DNA of 10,769 nt. Origin: an uncultured Eubacteriales bacterium. Its GTDB lineage: Bacteria; Bacillota; Clostridia; Christensenellales; CAG-138. Each line of letters starts with the position of its first letter. Within the stretch, counting starts at the first letter, position 1. Both the position numbers and the translations under genes were made by a program. Below are positions 1 through 7,075 of this stretch, in pieces. Location: assembly GCA_900542615.1 (NCBI GenBank), contig UQOG01000066.1:1-10769 (forward strand), in the 5' to 3' direction. The notes beneath the pieces were generated by a model. The model had not been told where the DNA came from. It made no database searches and saw only the letters and a list, made by a program, of their open reading frames with translations.

Positions 1-108
1 GGGGGCCGTACGGCCCCCGCCGGGGGATTTCAGGGCGCTTTGCGCCCCCGCCGCCCCCCCGCCGGGGACGCTGGGCACACCGCCGGCGAAAGGGCGTAGG
101 GCCCTAGG
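1..108. repeat. GC-rich hairpin-forming intergenic region, possibly a truncated cloverleaf element
   Basis: No gene is supported here. Positions 1-18 are a perfect palindrome (GGGGGCCGTACGGCCCCC). Positions 33-47 form a 6-bp hairpin, GGGCGC and GCGCCC around TTT, followed directly by CCGCCGCCCCCCC at 48-60. That 13-mer is identical to the start of the right arm of the cloverleaf element at 6309-6321, where it also follows a hairpin. The 10-mer GCCGGGGACG (61-70) recurs at 6346-6355. The stretch may therefore be the right part of a related element cut by the window edge; this is inference, because low-complexity GC sequence can match by chance. It lies just downstream of the minus-strand GNAT gene and could act in 3' end formation, but there is no U-tract for a standard terminator. 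Confidence 0.45.
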
Positions 109-648
109 CTATCTCCATGGGCGCAGCGCCGGAGGCGGGCAAGGGAAACCGCCCAGGTCCAGGGCCAGCCAGACCACATCCCACCATTGGCCCATCTTAT
201 AGCCGCAACGGAAGAAGTAACCCTCCTCCACAAAGCCCAGATGTTTATGGAAATCGATGCTGCCAGTGTTATTGGCGGTGATACAGGCATAGGCCTTTTG
301 CACCCCTTGGCTGGCCAATTGGGGGAGCAGGGCGTCGTAAAGGGCCCGGCCCAAGCCCTGGCCTATGGCCTGGGGGGCCAGGTAAACGGTGGTTTCCACC
401 ACCCAGTCATAGGCTTCCCTGGACCGCATCCGGCCCGCATAGGCATAGCCCAAGGGCGTGCCTTCCACCTCCGCCACCAGATAGGGATAAGCCTGTAGAG
501 TGGCCGCTATGCGGGCCTGAAATTCCTGGGGGGTGGGAGGCTGGTATTCAAAGCTGTAGGCGGTCTGCTCCACGTAATGGGCGTAAATCTGCTGCAACGC
601 AGGCGCATCCTCCAGCCGGGCGGGACGGATGGTATGGGCGGCGCTCAT
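109..648 (-). CDS. GNAT family N-acetyltransferase, phosphinothricin acetyltransferase-like
   Basis: This is a 179-residue cytoplasmic GNAT acetyltransferase, which transfers acetyl from acetyl-CoA to an amine. It reads like the phosphinothricin/methionine-sulfoximine acetyltransferase branch (Pat/MnaT/YncA): an IRPA start with acidic residues at 13-14, SFEYQ at 32-36, LVAEVEGTPLGYAYAG at 57-72, the VETTVYLAP strand at 84-92, and the acetyl-CoA loop Q93-A-I-G-Q-G98. NNTGSIDFHKHLGF (126-139) and the closing GYKMGQWWDVVW (149-160) are typical of the group. Length fits the family (about 165-185), with a slightly extended Pro-rich tail. Its ATG overlaps the stop of the upstream gene by 4 bp (ATGA), which suggests translational coupling as the last gene of the tyrS operon. 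The real substrate cannot be read from sequence; amino acid analogue detoxification is one possibility. Confidence 0.9.
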   Translation of the reverse strand: MSAAHTIRPARLEDAPALQQIYAHYVEQTAYSFEYQPPTPQEFQARIAATLQAYPYLVAEVEGTPLGYAYAGRMRSREAYDWVVETTVYLAPQAIGQGLGRALYDALLPQLASQGVQKAYACITANNTGSIDFHKHLGFVEEGYFFRCGYKMGQWWDVVWLALDLGGFPCPPPALRPWR

Positions 649-2324
649 GGCTCAAAATCCCGAGGGCGGCGATGGATCTGGGTTTGGCCTAGATCCTCCT
701 GCTGGCGCAGGGGTTGGGAGGGCCGGCCGGTAAGGGTATCCTGATCCACCTGCTGCTGCCGGAGCAATTCTTGGCGCTGCCGCTCCCGGCGGGCCCGGCG
801 GCGGGCGGCTTCCCGGCGCTGCTTGCGCTCCAGCCGCCGCAGCACGATCAGGGCGATGATGGCCAATACGATCAACACCGCCAGAACGATGAGGGCAACG
901 CTCAAAGCGCGGCTTATACCGGTGCCGATCTGTACCCCCAGGGCCTGGATCACATCCTGCTGGGCTTCCTCGGCGTCCGCCGGGTCATAGACCCCGATGC
1001 TGTCCCCGGTGATGTGGGCGGTATAGGTGTAGGGATTGCCCGCCGGGTCGGTCATATCCAGCTGGAAGACCAGTTCCCTAGGCTGGCCCACGAAGATCAC
1101 CTGGTCGGAGGAGAATTCCCCGGGGCCCACCACGTCCTTACGGGTGATCTCGGTGAGCACATCGGTGGGATTGCCCTCCTCGTCGGTACCCTGGGTCTTT
1201 TCGCTGATGACCAGGTCGGTCATATCCAGGGAACCGGTGTTGTTGATGGTAAAGCGCACGGTGATACTGCCGGCGCTGTTAAGGGGCTCCAGCACCGCGG
1301 CGGAGAAATCGATGCCCAATAGGGCGGGATCGATGTATTTGCGCACCACAAAGCTCTTGGTGTTGTTTTCATATTTTTCACCGGAAGCGGACTCGCCGGA
1401 TACATGGAATACCACATACCGCTCGGTGTCCGTCAGCACGGTATAAGAAAGCTGCCGGGTCTCCCCCACCGCCAAGGCAAAGGTGCCGTCGTTGACCTTA
1501 TTGCCCAGCTCGTCGGTGACCTGGATATCGCTGATGCGCTGGTTGCCGTTGTTGGTAAGCTTGATGGAGAAGGGGACGCCGTTGACGGTGCCCTCCCCCT
1601 GGGAGACCTCCATGGACAGCTTGTTCATCACCATGCCCAGGGTAGTCTCCTTGAGCTTAAGGGTCTGGGTATTGCCCAGGCCGTCGTCATAGGTGATCAC
1701 CGGGGCGCTGGTGACGGTGGCGGAGCCCATGGTAAATTCGTAGGTGAGCACCAGGGGCGCGCCAGGGTCCACCGCCACGTTTTCGGCGATGGGCTTGCTG
1801 CTGATTTCCTTATCCGCTAGGGAAACCACGGATACCGGGGTCATACCGCTGTTGGTGAGGGTGTAGGTGATGTTCACGGTCTCCCCCTGGGAGGCCTGGG
1901 TCTTATCCACGGAAACGGAGCCGGAAAGCACGGCGGCGGCCTGACGCTGGATGGTGATTGCAGTGGAATCCGAGCGGAGCTCGCCGTTTTCCAACCAATT
2001 CAGGTCAAAGGAAATGGGCTGATCCAACGCCGCTTCGCTGATGATGACAGTGGCGGAAAAGGTTTTTTCAGCCCCAGGATCAATGGAAGCGCCAACGCCG
2101 TCAAAGGCAATGCCGGAATAGGCGCTGCTGATCTGGACGTTTTCCATTACGGCCTCCCCATCGTTGGTGATGGTGATGGAGAAGGTGACCTCGCCGCCGG
2201 TGGTCATGGCCGCGGGGCTGGACTGGGCCTGGATCTGGGCGGCCTGGGCCGCAGGGACCCACAGGCCAAAGCACAGGAGCAGGGCCAACAGGCATCCCAG
2301 CGTAGATTTAAAACGGATTCTCAT
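645..2324 (-). CDS. Membrane-anchored extracellular protein with four Ig-like (CARDB/DUF11-like) repeats
   Basis: This is a 559-residue protein with a clear exported, anchored layout. A signal peptide (basic MRIRFK, hydrophobic core about 9-22) has a likely cleavage site after AQA near residue 28. Four repeated beta-rich units of about 100 residues follow, at roughly 30-127, 132-230, 231-328 and 335-440. Each begins with a pattern like G-x-x-V-x-(F/I)-x-(I/Y)-x-(I/L)-(T/N)-N-x-G, for example TFSITITNDG, NITYTLTNSG, PFSIKLTNNG and TVRFTINNTG. This is the signature of CARDB/DUF11-type adhesion-like domains. One transmembrane helix spans about 473-495, followed by a very basic, Gln-rich cytoplasmic tail (496-559). 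It has no LPXTG motif, so the helix is the anchor. A GGAAAG ribosome site precedes ATG 2324. It lies 37 bp after the IMPACT gene and is coupled to the GNAT gene. Function is unknown; surface scaffolding or cell-envelope interaction is inference. Confidence 0.85.
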   Translation of the reverse strand: MRIRFKSTLGCLLALLLCFGLWVPAAQAAQIQAQSSPAAMTTGGEVTFSITITNDGEAVMENVQISSAYSGIAFDGVGASIDPGAEKTFSATVIISEAALDQPISFDLNWLENGELRSDSTAITIQRQAAAVLSGSVSVDKTQASQGETVNITYTLTNSGMTPVSVVSLADKEISSKPIAENVAVDPGAPLVLTYEFTMGSATVTSAPVITYDDGLGNTQTLKLKETTLGMVMNKLSMEVSQGEGTVNGVPFSIKLTNNGNQRISDIQVTDELGNKVNDGTFALAVGETRQLSYTVLTDTERYVVFHVSGESASGEKYENNTKSFVVRKYIDPALLGIDFSAAVLEPLNSAGSITVRFTINNTGSLDMTDLVISEKTQGTDEEGNPTDVLTEITRKDVVGPGEFSSDQVIFVGQPRELVFQLDMTDPAGNPYTYTAHITGDSIGVYDPADAEEAQQDVIQALGVQIGTGISRALSVALIVLAVLIVLAIIALIVLRRLERKQRREAARRRARRERQRQELLRQQQVDQDTLTGRPSQPLRQQEDLGQTQIHRRPRDFEP

Positions 2325-2361
2325 GGGCTTGACTTCTTTCCTTATCGTAAAAATTGATGGG

Positions 2362-3000
2362 CTAGTCCCGGGGCGGACAGGGCCGGCGGAGCCAACCTTC
2401 CCCCAGAAGGGCGGGGGTGCAGCGGCCGTCGCTTTTTTCCGTTACGGCTTTGCAAAAGCCTGGGGCCTGGGCCGCTTCCACCAGGGCGGTCACCTGGACG
2501 TCCTGGCCGAAATCCACGGCCTCTACCATGGCCCGCTCCCGGAGCAAGGCCTCCAACCCGCCATAACGGTTATAAGGGATGGTTATATGATACCGCAGGG
2601 CAGGCAACACCGCCACCTCCCCCGCCTCTTGGATGGCGGCGGCAGCGGACTTGGAATAGGCCCGCACCAGGCCGCCGGCCCCCAGCAGGATGCCGCCGAA
2701 ATACCGGGTCACCACCACCAACAGGTCGGTAAGGCCCCGGCTTTTGAGCACTTCCATCATGGGCAGGCCGGCGGTACCGCCGGGCTCCCCGTCGTCGCTA
2801 TAGCGGGCGTAGCCGCCGTCCGGGCCGATCCGGTAGGCAAAGCAATTGTGGGAGGCGTCCCAATGGGCTTTGCGGATATCCGCCAGGATGGCCAGGGCGG
2901 CTGCTTCGCTTTCCACGGGAAAGCCGCGGCCGATGAAGCGGGAACGCTGGATGACCAGTTCCGCCTCCCCCTTTGCCGCCAGGGTGCGATAGCCTGCCAT
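2362..3000 (-). CDS. IMPACT/YigZ-family protein
   Basis: This is a 212-residue member of the YigZ/YvyE/IMPACT family (UPF0029), cytoplasmic proteins of uncertain role; the eukaryotic relative IMPACT modulates the Gcn2 pathway. The family core is very clear: SRFIGRGFPV at 20-29, a WDASHNCFAYRIG block at 47-59, RYSDDGEPGGTAGLPM at 66-81, and the region around VTRYFGGILLGAGGLVRAY at 97-115. The rest matches the C-terminal DUF1949-like ferredoxin fold. The open frame extends upstream to 3090, but those 30 residues lie inside tyrS and are arginine/serine-rich with no family similarity. I therefore start at the ATG at 3000, giving the normal length of about 200-215 and a 4-bp gap after tyrS. A GGGG-rich ribosome site overlaps the tyrS stop region, consistent with coupled translation. 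Confidence 0.92.
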   Translation of the reverse strand: MAGYRTLAAKGEAELVIQRSRFIGRGFPVESEAAALAILADIRKAHWDASHNCFAYRIGPDGGYARYSDDGEPGGTAGLPMMEVLKSRGLTDLLVVVTRYFGGILLGAGGLVRAYSKSAAAAIQEAGEVAVLPALRYHITIPYNRYGGLEALLRERAMVEAVDFGQDVQVTALVEAAQAPGFCKAVTEKSDGRCTPALLGEGWLRRPCPPRD

Positions 3001-3004
3001 CCCC

Positions 3005-4231
3005 TTAGCCCCTGAGGACCCGGACAAAGCCCTTTTTGCCCTTCCTAAGGACGATGCCTTCCGCCAGCTTGTCCTCGGCCAGGACCGCATATACGTCGGT
3101 AATCTTTTCGTCGCCGGCGAATACGGCCCCGCTTTCGATCATGCGCCGGGCGTCGGACTTGCTCTTGCAAAGGTTCCCCAGCACCAGCAGGTCCGTGACC
3201 CGCAGGCCGGTTTCGTCTATCTGCTGCTGGCTCAGGGCCAGGGTGGGCATATGGCTCAGATCCCCGCCGCCGCCAAAGAGGGCTTCCGCCGCCTGCTTGG
3301 CCTTGTCCGCTTCCTCGGCGCCATGGACCTGGGCCGTCAGGGTGTAGGCCAGGGTCACCTTGGCCTGGTTCAGGGCCGCGCCCCCCTGGGCGCACATGGC
3401 GCGGATCTCCTCCATGGGCAGGAAGGTCAACAGGGACAGGCATTTTTCCACATCCGCATCGTCCACGTTCCGCCAATATTGATAGAAATCGTAAGGGCTG
3501 CATTTTTCCTTATCCAGCCATAGGGCGCCCTTTTCGGTTTTGCCCATCTTTTTGCCCTCGCTGGTGGTAAGCAGGGCGGTGGTCAGGCAATAGGCGGGCT
3601 TTTGCTCCTTGCGCCGGATCAGGTCCACGCCCCCCAGCATGTTGCTCCACTGGTCGTCCCCGCCCATTTGGAGGACGCAGCCATACTCCCGGTTCAGCAC
3701 CAGGAAGTCGTAGCTCTGCATCAGCATATAGCCCAATTCAAAGAATGTTAGCCCCCGCTCCATCCGCTGCTTATAGCACTCGAATGTTAGCATCCGGTTT
3801 ACGGAGAAATGCACCCCGATATCCCGCATAAAGGAGAGATAGTTCAACGACCGCAGCCAATTGGCGTTGTTGGCCACAATGGCCTTGCCTTCGGAAAAAT
3901 CGATGAGCCGGGCCATCTGCTTTTGGAAGCAGCTGGCGTTATGGTCGATCTCCTCGTTGGTCATCATGCGCCGCATATCGCTTTTGCCGGAAGGGTCCCC
4001 GATCATGGCGGTACCGCCTCCCAGCAGCACGATGGGCCGGTGGCCTGCCCGCTGCATATGGGCCATGGTCATCAGGGCCACGTAATGGCCAATATGGAGG
4101 CTGTCTGCGGTGGGGTCAAAGCCAATGTAAAAAGTGACCTTTTCCCGGCCCAAAAGCTCCCGCAGCTCCTCGGGATGGGAGCATTGCTTCAAAAAGCCCC
4201 GTTCCGCCAGGGTATCGTAAACATTCTGCAT
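3005..4231 (-). CDS. tyrS: Tyrosyl-tRNA synthetase
   Basis: This enzyme charges tRNA-Tyr with tyrosine using ATP (class I synthetase). At 408 residues it has the usual TyrS length. The ATP-binding HIGH motif is at 46-49, within DSLHIGHY. Tyrosine-pocket residues equivalent to those of Geobacillus TyrS are visible as Y168, Q172 and D175, followed by GGDDQWSN (190-197). The KMSKS-class loop reads KMGKT (228-232), an accepted variant in bacterial TyrS. The C-terminal S4 RNA-binding domain covers about 340-408, with the SKSDARRMIESGAV pattern. Start ATG 4231 has an excellent ribosome site (AAAGGAG, 9 nt upstream). It is the first gene of a four-gene minus-strand operon. I see no T-box leader, although T-boxes often control Firmicute synthetase genes; the predicted leader is only about 30 nt. 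Confidence 0.97.
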   Translation of the reverse strand: MQNVYDTLAERGFLKQCSHPEELRELLGREKVTFYIGFDPTADSLHIGHYVALMTMAHMQRAGHRPIVLLGGGTAMIGDPSGKSDMRRMMTNEEIDHNASCFQKQMARLIDFSEGKAIVANNANWLRSLNYLSFMRDIGVHFSVNRMLTFECYKQRMERGLTFFELGYMLMQSYDFLVLNREYGCVLQMGGDDQWSNMLGGVDLIRRKEQKPAYCLTTALLTTSEGKKMGKTEKGALWLDKEKCSPYDFYQYWRNVDDADVEKCLSLLTFLPMEEIRAMCAQGGAALNQAKVTLAYTLTAQVHGAEEADKAKQAAEALFGGGGDLSHMPTLALSQQQIDETGLRVTDLLVLGNLCKSKSDARRMIESGAVFAGDEKITDVYAVLAEDKLAEGIVLRKGKKGFVRVLRG

Positions 4232-4269
4232 ATGATTGCACTCCTTTATTGATGGCTGTACTCCCTAAT

Positions 4270-4298
4270 ACAATAGCATATTTGCCGCAGTTTCGCAA
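4270..4298 (-). promoter_or_regulatory. Sigma-A-type promoter for the tyrS operon
   Basis: On the minus strand a -35 box TTGCGA (4293-4298) and a -10 box TATTGT (4270-4275) are separated by exactly 17 bp. This predicts a transcript start near 4263 and a short leader of about 30 nt that includes the AAAGGAG ribosome site of tyrS. It is the only good promoter match in the divergent region on this strand, which fits with no T-box control. Confidence 0.65.
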
Positions 4299-4458
4299 TC
4301 CGGAGGCATACGGTTTTCCCACAGGCTTCGCCAGGGTTCTCGCCTGTGAAGCGACCCTTTTTGCAGGGGATTTCCCTTAGGCTTATGCCTATAACCGCGC
4401 TGCGATCGGGAGGGGTTGGCCATGGCGCACGCCGGCCTTACCCCAAGGCAGCAGGACG
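4299..4458 (+). promoter_or_regulatory. Divergent intergenic region with putative SpoIIE promoter and inverted repeat
   Basis: These 160 bp lie between the tyrS promoter and the SpoIIE-like gene. A perfect 7-bp inverted repeat, CACAGGC (4320-4326) and GCCTGTG (4342-4348), encloses TTCGCCA (4327-4333), which matches the loose Spo0A box consensus TTCGNCA. Downstream are TTGCAG (4361-4366) and TATAAC (4390-4395), a good -10 with a 23-bp spacer. Bacillus spoIIG and spoIIE promoters, which Spo0A activates, have unusually long spacers of 21-22 bp, so this layout resembles them without matching exactly. The assignment to Spo0A control is tentative. A GGGAGGGG run at 4408-4415 looks like a ribosome site but faces an ATG (4422) that is out of frame with the SpoIIE-like gene. 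Confidence 0.3.
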
Positions 4459-6210
4459 ATGGGGGGTGGGACGGTGCGGCTGGTAGGCAAACGGAGGATG
4501 GTAAGCGTCGGGGGGATGCTGACCGCCCTGGCCCGGGATCGGGCAGGGCTGCTGAGCCTGTTGATGGGGGCGTTGTTGTCCTTTGCCGGGGATGGGACAG
4601 GCCGGCTGTCCCCCTTTTGCGCCACCGGCGCCTGCGGCCTGTGGATGGCAGGCTATGCTCCCTGGCCTGCCCTGGTGGGCGGCCTGGCAGGCAGCCTGTT
4701 CCTGGGCCGCTATGGGGCGGCCACAGCCTATTTCCTATACGGGGCCCTGGGGATGCTTTGGCTCCTATGGCGGGGGGACGCCCAACGGCCGGACAAGCTG
4801 CTCCTGCTGGCGGCTGCACATCTATTGACCCTACCCTTTTTTTATTTTGAATCCGTAGACAGCTGTATGCTGGGCCTGGCCCAGGCGTCCTTATCCCTGT
4901 TATGCGCCCCCCTGGTCCAGCGGGGCGCCCAAGCCCTGGCCCAGCTTTCCCAGCGCCGCCCCCCGGACCCAGGCGGCTTGTGGGGGTTGGCCGGGCTCAT
5001 GGCCATGGCCGCCATGGCGGGGATGGCCATCGGCTACCAGGGCATATATTTAGGCTGCGCCATCGCCTGCTTTGCCGCGGTATGGGGGGCCGGGGCCGCC
5101 GGGCTTATGGCCATCGCCGCCGCCGCCTTCGTTGGGGCCGGCGCCATGCTGGGTGGCGCTTCCCTGCCCTTTGTAGGCAGTTTGGTATTATGTACCCTGT
5201 GCGCCGCCCCTGCCTGGCGTAACCGGCTGCTGGTGTCGGGCTTGTTCCTCCTGAGCGGCGGACTGTGCGGCCTCTATATCCCCGGCGGTGAAAACATGCT
5301 CTTTTACGCCGCCCTGGGGGCGGGCGGGTATCTGCTGCTGCCAGGCGCCGCCACCCGCCTGCTACGCAAAAGCCTACAGGGCACCGCCCAGGGGGAAGCG
5401 GGCAAGCAACTGGCCCAATGCCGCCGCCGGGTCCGGGACGCGGCCCAGGTGATGGAGCGGGTGGCGGAGCTGCTGGAAACTAGCGGCCAAAGCCAAGGGG
5501 AACGCTTTGCCGGACGGCAGCTGCGCAGCATGGGGAAGGCCCTGGAGGAATTGAGCGCCAACCGGGAACCCCTCCCCCCTGCCTTTACCCTTTCCCTGGG
5601 CGCCGCTGCTTGCCCCAAAACCCAAAGCGACCAGACCGGGGACAGCATGGCCTGGCGGGAAGTGGATAACCTGCGGCTGCTGCTGCTTTCCGACGGCATG
5701 GGCAGCGGGGAACTGGCCCACCGGGAAAGCGCGGCGGCAGTGGCCCTCTTGGGGGACCTATTGAGCATCGGGGTGGAGGAAAGCGCCGCCCTGGAATGCG
5801 TCAACCAGCTGCTGATGCTCAAATGCCAGGAGGATATGTATGCCACCCTGGATGTGCTTTTGTTGGATCTTTCCACCTGCCGGGCCCGGTTCCTCAAGCA
5901 GGGGGCGCCCCCCAGCTATATCCTACGCAAGGGGCGGGTCTATACCATCCATGCGGAGACCCTGCCCGTGGGCATCCTGCCGGAGGCCGCCCCGGTATGC
6001 CCCCAGGACGCCCAGCTCATGCGGGGGGACGCGGTGGTGATGATGACCGACGGCCTGGGGGACGCCCTGGGCCAGGAGCTGTTGGCCGCCATCATCGAGG
6101 AGGTAGGGGGCGCCAACACCCCCCAGGACGGGGCGGACGCCCTGCTGCGCCGGGCGCTGGAGCGCAGCCCGGCGGACGATATGAGCGTGATCGTGGCCCG
6201 GGTGGAATAG
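4459..6210 (+). CDS. spoIIE: Short SpoIIE-like membrane-bound PP2C serine phosphatase
   Basis: The product resembles stage II sporulation protein E, the membrane phosphatase that dephosphorylates the anti-anti-sigma factor SpoIIAA to activate sigma-F in the forespore. Residues about 28-300 are hydrophobic with roughly 8-10 membrane spans. Residues about 305-370 are a short helical linker. Residues about 375-583 are a PP2C domain with all core motifs: GDS (394-396), SDGMGSGELAHRES (411-424), TDGLGDAL (530-537) and PADDMSVIVARV (571-582), so the metal ligands appear intact. At 583 residues it is about 240 shorter than Bacillus SpoIIE (827). The loss falls in the central region, which in Bacillus holds the FtsZ-interaction and oligomerisation part. 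ATG 4459 has a modest AGGA site; the ATG at 4498 is preceded by GGAGG with no spacing and is less likely. Whether it is the main SpoIIE or a paralogue cannot be told from this window. Confidence 0.85.
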   Translation: MGGGTVRLVGKRRMVSVGGMLTALARDRAGLLSLLMGALLSFAGDGTGRLSPFCATGACGLWMAGYAPWPALVGGLAGSLFLGRYGAATAYFLYGALGMLWLLWRGDAQRPDKLLLLAAAHLLTLPFFYFESVDSCMLGLAQASLSLLCAPLVQRGAQALAQLSQRRPPDPGGLWGLAGLMAMAAMAGMAIGYQGIYLGCAIACFAAVWGAGAAGLMAIAAAAFVGAGAMLGGASLPFVGSLVLCTLCAAPAWRNRLLVSGLFLLSGGLCGLYIPGGENMLFYAALGAGGYLLLPGAATRLLRKSLQGTAQGEAGKQLAQCRRRVRDAAQVMERVAELLETSGQSQGERFAGRQLRSMGKALEELSANREPLPPAFTLSLGAAACPKTQSDQTGDSMAWREVDNLRLLLLSDGMGSGELAHRESAAAVALLGDLLSIGVEESAALECVNQLLMLKCQEDMYATLDVLLLDLSTCRARFLKQGAPPSYILRKGRVYTIHAETLPVGILPEAAPVCPQDAQLMRGDAVVMMTDGLGDALGQELLAAIIEEVGGANTPQDGADALLRRALERSPADDMSVIVARVE

Positions 6211-6334
6211 CCCCAAGGCCCCCGGGGGGGCGGCGGGTGGGCGCAGCCCACCCGGGCGCCGGGCCCTGGCACGGCGCCCAGTTTGCCTGGGCGCAGCCCA
6301 GGCAAACGCCGCCGCCCCCCCGGGGGCCTTGGGG
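6211..6334. repeat. 124-nt cloverleaf inverted-repeat element (four-way junction)
   Basis: The element starts directly after the SpoIIE stop codon. Its outer arms, 6211-6236 and 6309-6334, are a perfect 26-bp inverted repeat. Between them are three further perfect hairpins: 6237-6242 with 6246-6251 (6 bp, loop GCA), 6254-6261 with 6272-6279 (8 bp, 10-nt loop), and 6281-6292 with 6296-6307 (12 bp, loop GCA). Only four junction bases (6252, 6253, 6280, 6308) and the loops stay unpaired. Hairpins one and three share the 13-mer TGGGCGCAGCCCA. All pairings were read from the sequence. The element has no U-tract, so it is not a standard terminator. It could be a 3' end structure, a repeat family (REP or MITE-like without transposase) or a structured RNA. 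I do not recognise it as a named family. Confidence 0.85.
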
Positions 6335-6416
6335 CGCGGACCGCCGCCGGGGACGGGCGCCGGCCCAGCCCCGGCCGGGGAAATGCAAAAATATGGTTTT
6401 TTATTGGGCCAGGGAA

Positions 6417-6425
6417 TGATATACT
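6417..6425 (+). promoter_or_regulatory. Extended -10 promoter for the LOG gene
   Basis: TG at 6417-6418, one base, then TATACT at 6420-6425 forms an extended -10 element. The -35 position is only a T-run (6397-6402, 17-bp spacer), typical of extended -10 promoters that depend less on a -35 box. It lies about 35 bp before the LOG gene start and leads into AAGGGGG, its ribosome site. The GC-rich stretch at 6335-6380 just upstream contains short GGCC/GGGG inverted repeats but nothing I can name. Confidence 0.6.
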
Positions 6426-6460
6426 GAAAAGAGAAACAGACGGGAAGGGGGTATATCCCA

Positions 6461-7075
6461 ATGCGATATGCGTGTATCTTCGGCGCGTCCTGTCCCAACG
6501 TGGCAAAGGGATATCTGGACGCAGCCTTTGCGGCCGGGGCCCTTCTGGCGGAGCGGGGCCTGGGCATGGTATTCGGCGGCGGAAACACCGGCCTGATGGG
6601 CGCGGCGGCCCGGGGTGTAAAGAGCGCGGGCGGCCGGCTGATCGGGGTGATCCCGGAGAAGCTGAACCAGCCGGGCATCGCCTATCCCCATTGCGACCAA
6701 TTGATCGTCACGCCGGATATGCATACCCGTAAGGCCAAGATGGAGGCCCTGAGCTTTGGGTTTCTGGCGCTGCCCGGGGGCTTTGGCACCCTGGAGGAGC
6801 TGCTGGAGGTCATTACCCTGAACCAATTGGGGTATTTGCAGGCGCCGGTGGTGCTGCTCAATACCGACGGCTATTACGACCAGCTGCTGGCCCAGCTGGA
6901 TACCTGCATTGCCCAGGACTTTACCGCGCCCCCCTGCCGGGATATCTACCAGGCGGCCCCCACCCCGGCCCTTGCGGTAGAAGCCCTATGTACCGCTCGT
7001 TCGCCCCAGCTGCCCAACAAGATAAAGGACGCCATCCAAGATGAGGAACGAATTCGAAACCAGCAACGGGATTGA
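6461..7075 (+). CDS. LOG family protein (nucleoside 5'-monophosphate phosphoribohydrolase)
   Basis: This 204-residue Rossmann-fold protein belongs to the LOG/YvdD family (TIGR00730), often mislabelled lysine decarboxylase. Characterised members remove ribose 5-phosphate from cytokinin riboside monophosphates or from AMP-like nucleotides. Diagnostic motifs are GGGNTGLMG (39-47), the M-x-x-R-K stretch MHTRKAKM (87-94) and the active-site PGGFGTLEE (105-113), with R90 and E112-E113 as expected catalytic residues. Length is close to the family's typical 180-200. ATG 6461 follows AAGGGGG with a 9-nt gap and its own extended -10 promoter. The 3' end overlaps the next gene by 35 bp, so the two are probably co-translated. 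A metabolic or nucleotide-repair role is more likely than hormone production; the substrate is not deducible. Confidence 0.93.
   Translation: MRYACIFGASCPNVAKGYLDAAFAAGALLAERGLGMVFGGGNTGLMGAAARGVKSAGGRLIGVIPEKLNQPGIAYPHCDQLIVTPDMHTRKAKMEALSFGFLALPGGFGTLEELLEVITLNQLGYLQAPVVLLNTDGYYDQLLAQLDTCIAQDFTAPPCRDIYQAAPTPALAVEALCTARSPQLPNKIKDAIQDEERIRNQQRD

Noticed and set aside
2164..3015. 283-residue plus-strand open frame opposite the IMPACT and repeat-protein genes
   Set aside because: No family motif; both minus-strand genes beneath it are well supported.
3001..3090. N-terminal extension of the IMPACT-family gene into tyrS
   Set aside because: The extra 30 residues are Arg/Ser-rich, not family-like, and overlap the S4 domain coding end; the ATG at 3000 gives the usual length.
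4232..4458. T-box riboswitch upstream of tyrS
   Set aside because: No T-box sequence or matching terminator is visible on the minus strand, and the promoter leaves only about 30 nt of leader.
4416..4850. Plus-strand frame with a good ribosome site (GGGAGGGG) before ATG 4422
   Set aside because: It runs out of frame through the SpoIIE coding region, is Gly/Arg/Pro-rich and resembles no family. It could at most be an upstream overlapping frame that affects SpoIIE translation.
6361..6402. GC-rich inverted repeats followed by a T-run as a terminator for the SpoIIE-like gene
   Set aside because: The T-run (6397-6402) is separated from the GC repeats by about 20 mostly A/T bases, so it does not form a proper intrinsic terminator.
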